Shown: positions 25,133 through 34,374 of the stretch, in pieces | How positions within the stretch are numbered: the first letter of the stretch is position 1 | Layout of the letters: each line of letters starts with the position of its first letter | Origin: Candidatus Dechloromonas phosphorivorans | GTDB taxonomy: Bacteria; Pseudomonadota; Gammaproteobacteria; Burkholderiales; Rhodocyclaceae | Direction of reading: 5' to 3' | DNA length: 64,000 bases | Assembly: GCA_016721185.1 (NCBI GenBank) | Contig: JADKIP010000012.1 | Coordinates: 310,001-374,000, forward strand | The notes under the pieces: generated by a model | What the model saw: only the letters and a program-made list of their open reading frames with translations | Told to the model about the DNA's origin: nothing | Database searches by the model: none | Program-made: the position numbers and the translations under genes

Positions 25133-25653
25133 TGCAACCGACTTTTTCTTCCTCGCGCATCCTGCAGCCAGTTCGACCCTGGTTCATTTTTTTCAGCCTG
25201 ATCATGGCTGCTCTGCTCAATTTTCTACCGACGGCCCAATGGGTAGGCATGCCGGACTGGGTGGCGCTGGTGCTGTGTTTCTGGAGCGTTCGCGAATTTC
25301 GTCGCGTCGGCATGGGTTGGGCCTTTATGCTCGGCCTGCTGATGGATGTTGCTGACGGATCGGTGCTCGGCCAACACTGTTTTGCTTATGTGCTGCTGGC
25401 CTATGTTTCCGCTGCACTATCGCGCCGTTTTCTCTGGTTTCCGCTCGCCCAGCAAGCGCTTCAGGTCATGCCGCTGCTGCTTGCCACGCAAGTTGTCCAG
25501 GTATTAATGCGCATGGCGGTCGGCGCAGAGTTTCCGGGCTGGGACTTCTTTATCAGTCCGTTCGTCGCCACCCTGCTCTGGATTCCCGCCACATTCATCC
25601 TGCTTCTGCCGCAGTATCGGCCAGAAGAGCAGGATCCTGACCGACCGATTTAG
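25132..25653 (+). CDS. mreD: Rod-shape protein MreD
   Basis: Inner-membrane elongasome protein, 173 residues with about five helices. Family features: FFSLIMAALLNFLPT near 22, DWVALVLCFWSVREFRRVGMGWAFMLGLLMDVADGSVLGQH near 43-84, where the GLLMDVxxGxxLGQH motif is diagnostic. The start overlaps the mreC stop. The C-terminus ends in a soluble PEEQDPDRP tail. Confidence 0.92.
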   Translation: MQPTFSSSRILQPVRPWFIFFSLIMAALLNFLPTAQWVGMPDWVALVLCFWSVREFRRVGMGWAFMLGLLMDVADGSVLGQHCFAYVLLAYVSAALSRRFLWFPLAQQALQVMPLLLATQVVQVLMRMAVGAEFPGWDFFISPFVATLLWIPATFILLLPQYRPEEQDPDRPI

Positions 25654-25667
25654 GCAGGCAAGCACGC

Positions 25668-27578
25668 GTGGGTGATTTCCACAATCCCGATAGCGATCTT
25701 GATCGTTTCCGCTTTCGCCTTGGCTTCGCGGCGATTGTCGTCTTGCTCGCCTTCGGTTTGCTGATCGGGCGTTTTGTCTGGCTTCAGGTTATCCAGCATG
25801 ACTTCTACCAGACGCGAGCTGAAGATAACCGGATTGCACTGATTCCTATCGTACCGAACCGCGGCGTCATTACCGACCGTAACGGCATTGTGCTGGCCCG
25901 CAACTACTCGGCCTTCACGCTGGAAATCACGCCATCGCGGGTTCCCAATCTGGAAGCCTCAATTGATGCCCTGGCGACGGTGATTGATATCCAGCCCAAA
26001 GACCGCAAGCGCTTCAAGCGCGTGATGGACGAAGCGAAAAACTTTGAGTCAATTCCGATCCGTACCCGTCTGACCGATGCCGAAGTCGCCCGATTTGCCG
26101 CCCAGCGCTATCGCTTTCCGGGAATCGAAGTCAAGGCCCGGCTATTTCGCCAGTATCCGCTAGGTAGCGTTGCCTCACATGCCATTGGCTACATCGGTCG
26201 GATCACTGACCGCGATCTGGGCTGGATTGAAGAGATGGAGAAGCAGGCGAACTACAAGGGCACAGACCATATCGGGAAAAATGGGCTGGAGCAGCATTAC
26301 GAGTTTGAGCTCCACGGCGAAACCGGCTATGAAGAAGTTGAAATCGATGCTGGCGGTCGCGCGCTGCGCAGCTTGAAACGCATTCCGCCAGTTTCCGGCA
26401 ACAATCTTTCCTTGAGCCTTGATGTCAAGCTGCAGCAAATCACTGAACAAGCCTTTGGTGAGCGCAAGGGGGCGCTGGTTGCGATCGACCCCTCAACCGG
26501 CGGCATTCTGGCCTTGGTGTCCAACCCGACTTATGACCCAAATCTTTTCGTCGACGGCATAACCCCGGACAACTGGAAAGAATTGAATGACCACCCCAGC
26601 AAACCGATGGTCAATCGCGCCATCAACGGCTCCTATCCACCAGGCTCGACTTTCAAGCCATTCATGGCGCTAGCCGCGTTGGAAATGGGGAAGCGCACGG
26701 CCAACCAGACAATCAGCGATCCTGGCTTCTTCAATTTCGGCAACCACCATTTCCGCGACGACAAGAAAGGCGGGCATGGCACGGTCGACATGTATAAATC
26801 GATCGTTCATTCCTGCGACACCTACTATTACATCCTCGCCAACGATATGGGAATCGACAATATTTCCAAGTTTATGGGCCAACTTGGCTTGGGCCAGCGC
26901 ACCGGCATTGACCTCGGCAAGGATGGCGCCAGCGAAACAAAAGGTGTTCTGCCCTCGCAGGAGTGGAAAAAGCAGCGCTTCAAAAAGCCGGAGCAGCAGA
27001 AATGGTATGCCGGCGAAACGATTTCCATCGGCATCGGGCAGGGCTATAACTCGTATACGCCCATTCAGCTCGCCCAGGCGACCGCTGTCATCGCGAATAA
27101 CGGGGTGATGTTTCGCCCCCATATCGTGCGCCATATCACCGATGCCAAAACAGGCGAAAAACGTATTATCGAACCGCAGCCGATTCGTGACTTGAAGCTG
27201 AAACCACAGAATATCGAGGTTATTCGCCGCGCCATGGTCGGGGTTAACAAAGAAGGCACCGGCGCCCGTGCCTTTGCCGGCGCGCCTTACGAATCGGCGG
27301 GGAAAACCGGCACGGCACAGGTTTACTCGCTGAAAGGCGCTGATTACAAGGCTCACAGCATCAAACAGGAACTACGCGACCATGCCTTGTTCATTGCCTA
27401 TGCACCGGCCGACAAACCGACCATTGCGCTCGCCGTACTGGTCGAAAACGGTGGCTTTGGTGCGCAGTCTGCGGCGCCTATTGCCCGCATGGTGATGGAC
27501 TACTACCTGCTCGGCAAATTGCCCGCCGGAGCGGCCCAGGAAGATGCAGCAGCCGTCGAGGACGACAACGAAGAATGA
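25668..27578 (+). CDS. mrdA: Penicillin-binding protein 2 (elongation transpeptidase)
   Basis: Class B PBP that cross-links lateral wall peptidoglycan. 636 residues from a GTG start at 25668. One N-terminal membrane helix (FAAIVVLLAFGLLIGRFVWLQ near 18-38), the dimerisation domain with NRGVITDRNGIVLARNYSAF, and the transpeptidase domain with the catalytic SxxK at Ser327 (GSTFKPF), SxN as SCD near residue 383, and KTGTAQV near 545. Operon partner of rodA, with which it forms the polymerase/transpeptidase pair. Four-base overlap with rodA. Confidence 0.95.
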   Translation: MGDFHNPDSDLDRFRFRLGFAAIVVLLAFGLLIGRFVWLQVIQHDFYQTRAEDNRIALIPIVPNRGVITDRNGIVLARNYSAFTLEITPSRVPNLEASIDALATVIDIQPKDRKRFKRVMDEAKNFESIPIRTRLTDAEVARFAAQRYRFPGIEVKARLFRQYPLGSVASHAIGYIGRITDRDLGWIEEMEKQANYKGTDHIGKNGLEQHYEFELHGETGYEEVEIDAGGRALRSLKRIPPVSGNNLSLSLDVKLQQITEQAFGERKGALVAIDPSTGGILALVSNPTYDPNLFVDGITPDNWKELNDHPSKPMVNRAINGSYPPGSTFKPFMALAALEMGKRTANQTISDPGFFNFGNHHFRDDKKGGHGTVDMYKSIVHSCDTYYYILANDMGIDNISKFMGQLGLGQRTGIDLGKDGASETKGVLPSQEWKKQRFKKPEQQKWYAGETISIGIGQGYNSYTPIQLAQATAVIANNGVMFRPHIVRHITDAKTGEKRIIEPQPIRDLKLKPQNIEVIRRAMVGVNKEGTGARAFAGAPYESAGKTGTAQVYSLKGADYKAHSIKQELRDHALFIAYAPADKPTIALAVLVENGGFGAQSAAPIARMVMDYYLLGKLPAGAAQEDAAAVEDDNEE

Positions 27579-28687
27579 TTGACATCCCCGGCACACTGCG
27601 ACGTGGCTGGCGAGAGCTGGTTGCCCACATCGACTTCCCATTGCTACTCATCACCATGGCGATCATGGCAGTTGGGCTGGCAACCGTTTACTCCGCCACC
27701 TTTGATGGCAATGAGCGGATTTTTTCGCAAGCCGGAAACATGGGCGTTGCCTTGGTCATCATGTGGTTCGTCTCCCGCCTGCCGCCTCAAAAACTGATGA
27801 GCTTTGCGATTCCGCTCTATCTGCTGGGCTTGATCCTGCTCATTGCCGTATTTCTTTTCGGCATCAAGGTCAATGGCGCAAAACGCTGGTTGCCACTGGG
27901 TTTTACCCGCATTCAACCCTCCGAAATGATGAAAATTGCGATGCCTTTGATGCTCGCCTGGTATTTTCAGAAGTTCGAGGCAACACTGGGTTTCAAACAC
28001 TTTTTCGTCGCCTGCTTGCTACTGATTGTGCCGTTTGCCCTGATTGCCAAACAACCTGATCTCGGTACAGCCCTGCTCGTCGGTGGCGCTGGTTTCTTCG
28101 TCATTTTCTTTGCCGGGCTGCCGTGGAAAGTGATCGTTGGCCTGGGAGCTGCCGGCGCAGCTGCAGCCCCGATGCTCTGGAACGTACTGCACGACTATCA
28201 GCGAAAGCGCATCCTGACGCTGATCGACCCGACCACGGACCCGCTGGGTGCCGGTTATCACATCATTCAATCCACCATCGCCATCGGTTCGGGCGGTACC
28301 TTCGGCAAAGGTTTTTTAAACGGCACCCAAACTCATCTCGAATTCATTCCCGAGAAACACACGGACTTCATTTTTGCCGTCTACTCAGAAGAATGGGGCT
28401 TGCTGGGCAATGCCGTACTGGTTTTTCTTTACACGCTCTTGATCGCACGTGGATTGATCATCGCCTCGTCGGCACCCACACTGTTTTCACGCCTGCTGGC
28501 AGGTGCCGTAACGCTTGGCTTCTTTACCTACGCCTTCATCAACATGGGCATGGTCAGCGGCATCCTGCCGGTCGTTGGCGTACCACTACCCTTCATGAGC
28601 TACGGTGGAACGGCGCTGGTGACACTGTTTGTCGGTATCGGTATCCTGATGTCAATTCACACTCATCGCATGCTGGTCAAAAAATGA
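27575..28687 (+). CDS. rodA: SEDS peptidoglycan polymerase RodA
   Basis: Lipid II polymerase of the elongasome in the inner membrane. 370 residues with about ten helices; SEDS motifs include VNGAKRWLPLGFTRIQPSEMMKIAMPLMLAW near 98-128, KQPDLGTALLVGGAG near 159-173 (with the catalytic Asp), HTDFIFAVYSEEWGLLG near 262 and GVPLPFMSYGGTALVTL near 335. ATG 27575 overlaps mrdA, and its stop overlaps the rlpA start. Confidence 0.95.
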   Translation: MIDIPGTLRRGWRELVAHIDFPLLLITMAIMAVGLATVYSATFDGNERIFSQAGNMGVALVIMWFVSRLPPQKLMSFAIPLYLLGLILLIAVFLFGIKVNGAKRWLPLGFTRIQPSEMMKIAMPLMLAWYFQKFEATLGFKHFFVACLLLIVPFALIAKQPDLGTALLVGGAGFFVIFFAGLPWKVIVGLGAAGAAAAPMLWNVLHDYQRKRILTLIDPTTDPLGAGYHIIQSTIAIGSGGTFGKGFLNGTQTHLEFIPEKHTDFIFAVYSEEWGLLGNAVLVFLYTLLIARGLIIASSAPTLFSRLLAGAVTLGFFTYAFINMGMVSGILPVVGVPLPFMSYGGTALVTLFVGIGILMSIHTHRMLVKK

Positions 28688-29689
28688 TGCTGCGCCTGAC
28701 GCCTTTCGCGATTGCCACCCTGCTACTTGCCGGCTGCGGCAGTGCGCCGAGGACAATAGAGGATGCTGCGGTCGACGCGAAAAACAGCCCAATTTCCAAG
28801 GCACCCACCCCCACCCGAAAATCAACCGCAGTCCTGAAAAGAGGCGGCGGTTTCTACAAGGATGATGGCCCGGCCGACGATATTCCGGATGGCCTCGACG
28901 ATATTCCGGATGCCGAGCCGAAATGGGAGCCGCTGCACAAACCGGCAACCAAACCTTACGTTGTGCTCGGCAAGGAATATGTCCCGAACACCGCCCTCAA
29001 GTCTTACAAGGCACGCGGTGTCGCCAGCTGGTATGGCAAAAAGTTTCACGGTCAGAAAACCTCGATCGGCCAGCCTTACGACATGTTTGCCATGACCGCC
29101 GCCCACCCGACACTCGCGCTGCCCTCCTATGTTCGGGTAACCCAGATCCAGACCGGCAAATCGGTCATCGTGCGCGTTACCGATCGTGGCCCTTTTCACG
29201 CCGACCGTATCATCGACCTCTCCTACACCGCCGCCTACAAGCTTGGTTTGATCAACGGCGGTAGCGGCCAGGTCGAGGTCGAGGCGATCATTCCAGGCGA
29301 TGCCTCTGGCACCACCTACGCCCAGACCACCCCACCCGCCCGCCCGGTGCTTGGTGAGCCGGATGGTATTGCGCAAATTGCCCAGCGCAGCGCGCTCGAA
29401 GATATGCCGACACAGGCACCCGTGTTGGCAGCCAACTCAGTCGATACGACACAACCCAAAGGTATTCACCTGCAACTCGGTGCCTTCGCCAACGCCGACA
29501 ATGCCGAAAACCTCAAGAACCACCTTTCGCGCGAACTCGACTGGCTGACCGAACCGATGCGGATCTCACCCGGGCGGCGGCATTCATCGCCTGCATCTCG
29601 GCCCCTACGCCAGCCGCAGCGATGCCGATCGCGTCGCCGAGAAAATCCGTGCAGCACTGGGCTACAAGCCCACGGTGGTAATCCGTTAA
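28684..29689 (+). pseudogene. rlpA: RlpA septal-ring lipoprotein, frameshifted in the SPOR domain
   Basis: Lytic transglycosylase lipoprotein that acts on naked glycans; the last cell-wall gene of the operon. Signal peptide and lipobox (TLLLAGCGSA, Cys near residue 19), a disordered linker, then the double-psi barrel (ARGVASWYGKKFHGQKTSIG, VRVTDRGPFHADRIIDLSYTAA) near 115-195. The C-terminal SPOR domain begins (KGIHLQLGAFANADNAENLK) but the frame is lost at the CCCGGG run 29569-29574. The other frame then reads GGIHRLHLGPYASRSDADRV and on to a proper stop at 29687-29689. One extra C or G explains it. Unrepaired, the first frame runs on in phase into ubiU, giving a false fusion. ATG 28684 overlaps rodA. 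Confidence 0.85.
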
Positions 29690-29760
29690 GCCTTGACGCG
29701 GATCAATGGCAGGTAGCGGGCGCTGGCTATACTTCAGCGCTTGACTTTCAGGATGCCCCC

Positions 29761-30768
29761 ATGAGTTCCCTGCCCGATCTCATTTGCCCAGCTGGCAGCC
29801 TGCCGGCGCTCAAGGCCGCCGTCGATAACGGTGCCGACGCGGTTTACCTCGGTTTCAAAAACGACACCAACGCCCGCAACTTTGCCGGCCTCAACTTCGA
29901 CCAGAAAACCATGGCCGAAGGCATTCGCTATGCCCACGCCAAGGACTGCGAGATACTCCTCGCGATCAATACCTTCCCGCAAGCCGGGCGCGTCGCCGAG
30001 TGGCACAAAGCCGTTGATGCTGCGGTCGACCTCGGTGTTGACGCAATTATCCTGGCTGACATTGGCCTGCTCGATTACGCCCGCAACCGTCATCCACAGC
30101 AACGCCTGCACCTCTCGGTACAAGGTTCGGCCACCAGCTACGAAGCCATCAATTTTTGCCAGCGCGAATTCGGCGTCCGCCGCGCGGTTTTGCCTCGGGT
30201 TCTGACACTGGCCCAGGTCGAGCATGTCATCAAAAATACCAGTGTCGAGATTGAAGTTTTTGGTTTCGGCAGCCTGTGCGTCATGAACGAAGGTCGCTGC
30301 TGGCTCTCCTCCTACGCCTGCGGCGAATCACCGAATACCGTCGGCGCCTGTTCGCCGGCCAAGTACGTCCAATGGGACAAAAAGCCGGGAACAATGGAAA
30401 CCCGCCTCAACGGCATCCTGATCGACCGCTTCGGCGACAACGAACCGGCCGGCTACCCGACCTTGTGCAAGGGCCGCTTCGAGGTTCAGGGCGACACTTA
30501 CTACGCACTGGAAGAACCAGCCAGCCTGAATGTGGTTTCCATCCTGCCGGAGATCGTCAAGATAGGCGTGCGTGCGATCAAAGTCGAAGGGCGCCAACGT
30601 AGCCCGACCTACGTCACGCAAGTCACCCGCACCTTGCGTGCAGCGCTCGATTCGCTGGCCAACGGCCCGGAACAGTTCCACGTGAAACCAGCCTGGCAAG
30701 CCGATCTGGCCAAGGTCTCCGAAGGCAGCCAGGCGACGCTCGGCGCTTACAACCGCCCTTGGCGCTGA
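29761..30768 (+). CDS. ubiU: UbiU, oxygen-independent ubiquinone hydroxylation protein (U32 family)
   Basis: With UbiV, forms the [4Fe-4S] complex that hydroxylates the ubiquinone ring under anoxia using prephenate as oxygen donor; cytoplasmic. 335 residues. U32 signature from ICPAGSLPALKAAVDNGADA and EVFGFGSLCVMNEGRCWLSS. Cluster ligands Cys173, Cys180, Cys197 and Cys236 have spacings of 7, 17 and 39, the same as I recall for E. coli UbiU (169/176/193/232). ATG 29761 starts a new protein although the broken rlpA frame runs into it. Followed by ubiV and ubiT. Confidence 0.92.
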   Translation: MSSLPDLICPAGSLPALKAAVDNGADAVYLGFKNDTNARNFAGLNFDQKTMAEGIRYAHAKDCEILLAINTFPQAGRVAEWHKAVDAAVDLGVDAIILADIGLLDYARNRHPQQRLHLSVQGSATSYEAINFCQREFGVRRAVLPRVLTLAQVEHVIKNTSVEIEVFGFGSLCVMNEGRCWLSSYACGESPNTVGACSPAKYVQWDKKPGTMETRLNGILIDRFGDNEPAGYPTLCKGRFEVQGDTYYALEEPASLNVVSILPEIVKIGVRAIKVEGRQRSPTYVTQVTRTLRAALDSLANGPEQFHVKPAWQADLAKVSEGSQATLGAYNRPWR

Positions 30769-30780
30769 GGAAACACAGGC

Positions 30781-31687
30781 ATGAAATTATCGTTAGGCCC
30801 CCTGCTCTACTTTTGGCCCAAAGCTGAAGTCATGGAGTTCTATGCCGAGATGTCGGAAAACCCGGCCCTCGACATCATTTATGTCGGCGAAGTCGTCTGC
30901 TCCCGCCGCCAGCAGTTGCGCACTGCCGACTGGGTTGGGTTGGCCCACGATTTGAGTGATGCCGGCAAACAGGTTGTCCTCTCCGCCCAGGCCCTGCTCG
31001 AATCGGAAAGCGATCTCAAGGCGCTGCGTCGGCTGATCGACGAAGCCTCCCGGCTGCATGATCGAAGCCAACGACCTGGGTGCGGTCAACCTGATCCAGG
31101 GCAAAAATTTCGTCGCCGGCCCGCACCTCAATATTTACAACGAGGCGGCACTCGCCACCTTTGCCCGCTACGGCATGAAGCGTTGGGCACCGCCGCTGGA
31201 AGCGACCCGCACGCTGGTCGAGACGCTACACCGCAACAAGCCGGCCGAGGTCGAAACCGAAGTCTTCGTCTACGGCAAAATACCGCTCGCCTTCTCGGCC
31301 CGCTGCTTCACCGCCCGCCATTACGATCTGAACAAGGACGACTGCCAGTTCAAGTGCCTTGACCATGCCGAAGGCCTGACCCTGAAAACCCGCGAAGGCC
31401 AGGATTTCCTCTGCATCAACGGCATCCAGACCATGTCGGCGCAAAGCTACAACCTGCTGCACGAAATTCCGGACATGCTGAACATGGGCATTGATATCAT
31501 CCGGATCAGTCCGCAGAAAGACCACATCAACGAAATCATCAGCGCTTTTGATGCGGCACGACGCGGTGAAGCAATCAACGTCAACAGCAAAGACTGGAAT
31601 CCTTGCGGTCTGGTCGATGGTTACTGGTTCGGCGACGCCGGTATCGTTCAGCGCCATACGCAAGCCCTTGCACAAGTGGGAGCATGA
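30781..31687 (+). pseudogene. ubiV: UbiV, oxygen-independent ubiquinone hydroxylation partner, frameshifted
   Basis: Second U32-family subunit of the UbiUV complex. The first frame (30781 to ~31050) reads LGPLLYFWPKAEVMEFYAEM through LKALRRLIDEAS and holds the first cluster ligand, Cys40 in EVVCSRRQQ. The second frame resumes with GCMIEANDLGAVNLIQGKNF and holds the remaining ligands, RC followed 13 residues later by C and four later by C (QFKCLDH), the UbiV pattern. The switch lies at CCCGG, 31049-31053; removing one C restores a ~301-residue protein. All functional residues survive, so a sequencing error is more likely than a dead gene. Overlaps ubiT by four bases. Confidence 0.85.
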
Positions 31688-32229
31688 GCATGAATTCGAG
31701 TTTCACCATCCCCAAGTTCCGCCTGCCTGGCTTTGTGGCCAGCATTTTCGGGAAGTTGCCGCAATGGCCTCACACGGTCGTTCTGGTCACTGGCCTGAAT
31801 GCTGCGCTGAAAATGAATTTGCTGCCGATTGACGAGTTGACCGCGCTGGAAGACAAACTTTTCCGTGTCCGCATTCTCGATACCGGCGGCGAGGCCGTGT
31901 ACACCTATCGCGACGGCTTGTTCCGTCCGGTTTTGCGGCCGGATCGCGAGCCCGATCTCGCCTTTGCCGCCAACCTTTCGGCCTATCTGCAACTACTCGC
32001 CCGCCAGGAAGATCCAGACACCTTGTTTTTCAATCGGGAACTGGAAATCACCGGCAATACCGAACTGGGGCTGATTGTGAAAAACATGTTGGATGCCATC
32101 GAATGGCCCAACCTGCCGCTACTCAGACACGAATCAGTTTCTCCAGTCGGCACGATGCTGACTAATTCTTCCATCTGCACCGGGGTCGCCAAACCCTGCA
32201 ATTTGCGCACACTGGTCGGGCCAAGATAG
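31684..32229 (+). CDS. ubiT: UbiT, SCP2-domain ubiquinone accessory factor
   Basis: Lipid-binding SCP2 protein needed with UbiUV for anaerobic ubiquinone synthesis. 181 residues from ATG 31684 overlapping ubiV. SCP2 features: FRVRILDTGGEAVYTYRDGL, DLAFAANLSAYLQLLARQEDPDTLFFNRELEITGNTELGLIVKNMLDAIEW (residues ~96-147). After that the tail (HESVSPVGTMLTNSSICTG) is not family-like and runs antisense through a MoaD-like gene, so the natural C-terminus may have been about 150 residues and the stop lost. Confidence 0.85.
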   Translation: MSMNSSFTIPKFRLPGFVASIFGKLPQWPHTVVLVTGLNAALKMNLLPIDELTALEDKLFRVRILDTGGEAVYTYRDGLFRPVLRPDREPDLAFAANLSAYLQLLARQEDPDTLFFNRELEITGNTELGLIVKNMLDAIEWPNLPLLRHESVSPVGTMLTNSSICTGVAKPCNLRTLVGPR

Positions 32230-32420
32230 ACGGTCAGGCCCGATACCAGGCTGCCATTCGCCAATAGCACCTTGTTGCGAAAATCAGGGTATTCGTGGCC
32301 GACGGCTTCAAGCACCTCACCCACCGTATCGCCACTGGCGGTAACCTCATCGTGCCCGCCCACACAGGGCCGAAGCAACGGGGGAATGTGAACGGTGACG
32401 ACGGGCGATTCTGAAATCAT
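31983..32420 (-). CDS. MoaD/ThiS ubiquitin-fold protein with unusual C-terminal extension
   Basis: The first ~95 residues fit a MoaD/ThiS beta-grasp protein: VTVHIPPLLRPCVGGHDEVT, TVGEVLEAVGHEYPDFRNKV, LVSGLTVYLGPTSVRKL and MEELVSIVP. In the family the SIVP segment is followed shortly by a terminal Gly-Gly; here the frame continues another ~50 residues (GETDSCLSSGRLGHSMASN...) antisense to ubiT, with no Gly-Gly. Start ATG 32420 has a clear AAGGAG six bases upstream. The family assignment is good, the end is doubtful: a frameshift or lost stop is likely. Confidence 0.65.
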   Translation of the reverse strand: MISESPVVTVHIPPLLRPCVGGHDEVTASGDTVGEVLEAVGHEYPDFRNKVLLANGSLVSGLTVYLGPTSVRKLQGLATPVQMEELVSIVPTGETDSCLSSGRLGHSMASNMFFTISPSSVLPVISSSRLKNKVSGSSWRASSCR

Positions 32421-32471
32421 GATGAACTCCTTCAAGATATAAATCCGACACTCAAGCCAAATTTTAGTTTG

Positions 32472-32500
32472 AAAAAAAGGGAGGCCTTAGCCTCCCTTTT
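32472..32500 (-). terminator. Terminator of phaC (bidirectional form)
   Basis: Perfect stem GGGAGGC (32479-32485), loop CTTA, GCCTCCC (32490-32496), with an A-run on the left (32472-32478) that becomes seven Ts after the stem on the minus strand, just 22 bases past the phaC stop. The four Ts on the right could serve the other strand weakly. Confidence 0.85.
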
Positions 32501-32521
32501 GCATTATTGCGACAAATTAAC

Positions 32522-34357
32522 TCAAGCCTTTTTCTGGGTATCCAGACGGAACTTGACGTAGCTACCCGGCGCATCTTCGATCACCTTGAGCGTGCCATCT
32601 TCCGGCTTGCGGGCCTTGACCTTGGCGCTGCCGCCCGGGAGGCTGGTTACCCACTGGTTCCAATGCGTCCACCAGGAACCGGCATTTTGCGTGGCGCCAG
32701 CCAGGAAATCTTCCGGGCTTTCCGGCAAATTGCCGTCAGTCGCGTCATTGGTCCAGAAGCCATATTTGTTGGCGACCGGCGGATTGACGATACCAGCGAT
32801 GTGGCCAGAACCACCGAGGACGAACTTGGTATTGCCGGACGGCAGGCGGGCACCCATGTAGGTGCTCTTCCACGGGGCAATATGGTCTTCAATGGTGGAG
32901 ATGAAGTAGCACGGCGTCTTGACCTTGCTGATGTCGATCTTGACGCCACCGAGGGTGATGCCGCCCGGTTCCTGGAGCAGGTTGCCGAGATACATGTTGC
33001 GCAGGTAGAAGCTGTGCATTGCGGCAGGCATGCGGGTGGAGTCGGAGTTCCAGTAGAGCAGGTCAAACGGGAACGGATCCTTGCCCATCAGGTAGTTATT
33101 GACCACGAAGGACCAGATCAGGTCGTTAGCGCGCAGCATGTTGAACGTGCCGGCCATTTCCGAACCTTCAAGATAGCCTTTTTCAGCCATCCGCTTTTCG
33201 AGACCTTCAACCGCACCTTCGTCAAGGAAGATACCCAGTTCGCCTGGCTCGGAGAAATCGAGCATGGTGGTGAAGAAGGTGGCGGAATTGACCCGCTTGT
33301 CCTTCTTGCTTGCCATGTAGGCCAGTGTGGTCATGGTCAGCGTGCCACCCAGGCAGTAACCTGCCATGTTGACGCTGTCTTCGCCAGTATGGGCACAGAC
33401 CTGATTGATGGCTTCAAGCGAGCCTTCGAGCAAGTAGTTTTCAAATGACTTGCCGGACAGTTTCTCGTCCGGATTGATCCAGGACATGATGAAAGTAGTG
33501 TGGCCCTGATCGGTCGCCCACTTCACCCAGGAATTCTTCTCGCGCAGATCGAGAATGTAGTATTTGTTGATCCACGGCGGCACGATCAGGAACGGCTTCT
33601 TGTTTTGATCGGGCGTTGTCGGGTTGTACTGGATGAGCTGGAACAGTTCGTTCTGGAAAATCACCTTGCCCTGTGTCGTGGCAACGTTCTTGCCCATTTC
33701 AAAGGCTTCGGTGTCGGTCATGCGGATACGCAACTGGCCATCACCGGATTCAACGTCGTGCAGGAGGTTGTTCAAGCCCTTGATCAGATTCTGACCTTTG
33801 CTCTTGACCGTTTCGCGGAAGACTTCCGGATTGGTCATGGCGAAGTTGGACGGCGACAGCGCATCGATGTACTGACGGGTGAAGAAGTTCACCTTCTGCT
33901 GGGTCTGCTCGTCGAGGCCTTCGGTGCCGGCAACGGTGTCATGCAGGTGACGGGCGGTGATCAGATAAGACTGCTTGACGAAGTCGAACAGGAAATGCTC
34001 TTCCCATTCCTCATCCTTGAAGCGGTTGTCGCCCTTCTTGGGAGAGGCAATCGGCGCATGGACGGGAACACCCATCATTTTCATCGAGGTGTTTTGCCAC
34101 AGCGAGAAGTAATCCCACACCATGTTCATCTGCGTCTGGGCCATCTTGTACGGATTGGCCATCAGGCGCGAAGACATGTCCATGAAAGCCTTGGCCACGC
34201 CAAGCTCGTCGGTCGGCGCACTGACGCCTTCCTTGGCTTTCTTTTCCATGAACTGGGTAATCAGGCGCGAAGCGCGCTGGGCGACTTCGGCGTAGGTTTT
34301 GGTAATTTCAGCCGGATCAGGCATGTCGGAGGATTTCTCTTCGGTTTTTTGCGTCAT
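32522..34357 (-). CDS. phaC: Class I polyhydroxyalkanoate synthase PhaC
   Basis: Polymerises 3-hydroxyacyl-CoA into storage polyester at granule surfaces. 611 residues. N-terminal region ~1-230, then alpha/beta-hydrolase core with the lipase-like box GYCLGG, catalytic Cys335, PPWINKYYILDLREKNSWVKW near 255, DFSEPGELGIF near 385 and the Asp/His region KTPCYFISTIEDHIAPW near 497 and GGSGHIAGIVNPP near 525. Length fits class I, which needs no PhaE/PhaR. Same strand as the following upstream metallohydrolase, 17 bases apart; terminator right after the stop. Confidence 0.93.
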   Translation of the reverse strand: MTQKTEEKSSDMPDPAEITKTYAEVAQRASRLITQFMEKKAKEGVSAPTDELGVAKAFMDMSSRLMANPYKMAQTQMNMVWDYFSLWQNTSMKMMGVPVHAPIASPKKGDNRFKDEEWEEHFLFDFVKQSYLITARHLHDTVAGTEGLDEQTQQKVNFFTRQYIDALSPSNFAMTNPEVFRETVKSKGQNLIKGLNNLLHDVESGDGQLRIRMTDTEAFEMGKNVATTQGKVIFQNELFQLIQYNPTTPDQNKKPFLIVPPWINKYYILDLREKNSWVKWATDQGHTTFIMSWINPDEKLSGKSFENYLLEGSLEAINQVCAHTGEDSVNMAGYCLGGTLTMTTLAYMASKKDKRVNSATFFTTMLDFSEPGELGIFLDEGAVEGLEKRMAEKGYLEGSEMAGTFNMLRANDLIWSFVVNNYLMGKDPFPFDLLYWNSDSTRMPAAMHSFYLRNMYLGNLLQEPGGITLGGVKIDISKVKTPCYFISTIEDHIAPWKSTYMGARLPSGNTKFVLGGSGHIAGIVNPPVANKYGFWTNDATDGNLPESPEDFLAGATQNAGSWWTHWNQWVTSLPGGSAKVKARKPEDGTLKVIEDAPGSYVKFRLDTQKKA

Positions 34358-34374
34358 ATTTCAAACTCCCTCTG

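Noticed and set aside
28684..30768. RlpA-UbiU fusion protein
   Set aside because: The continuous frame arises only from the single-base shift in the rlpA SPOR domain; the SPOR sequence and its proper stop are visible in the neighbouring frame and ubiU has its own ATG.
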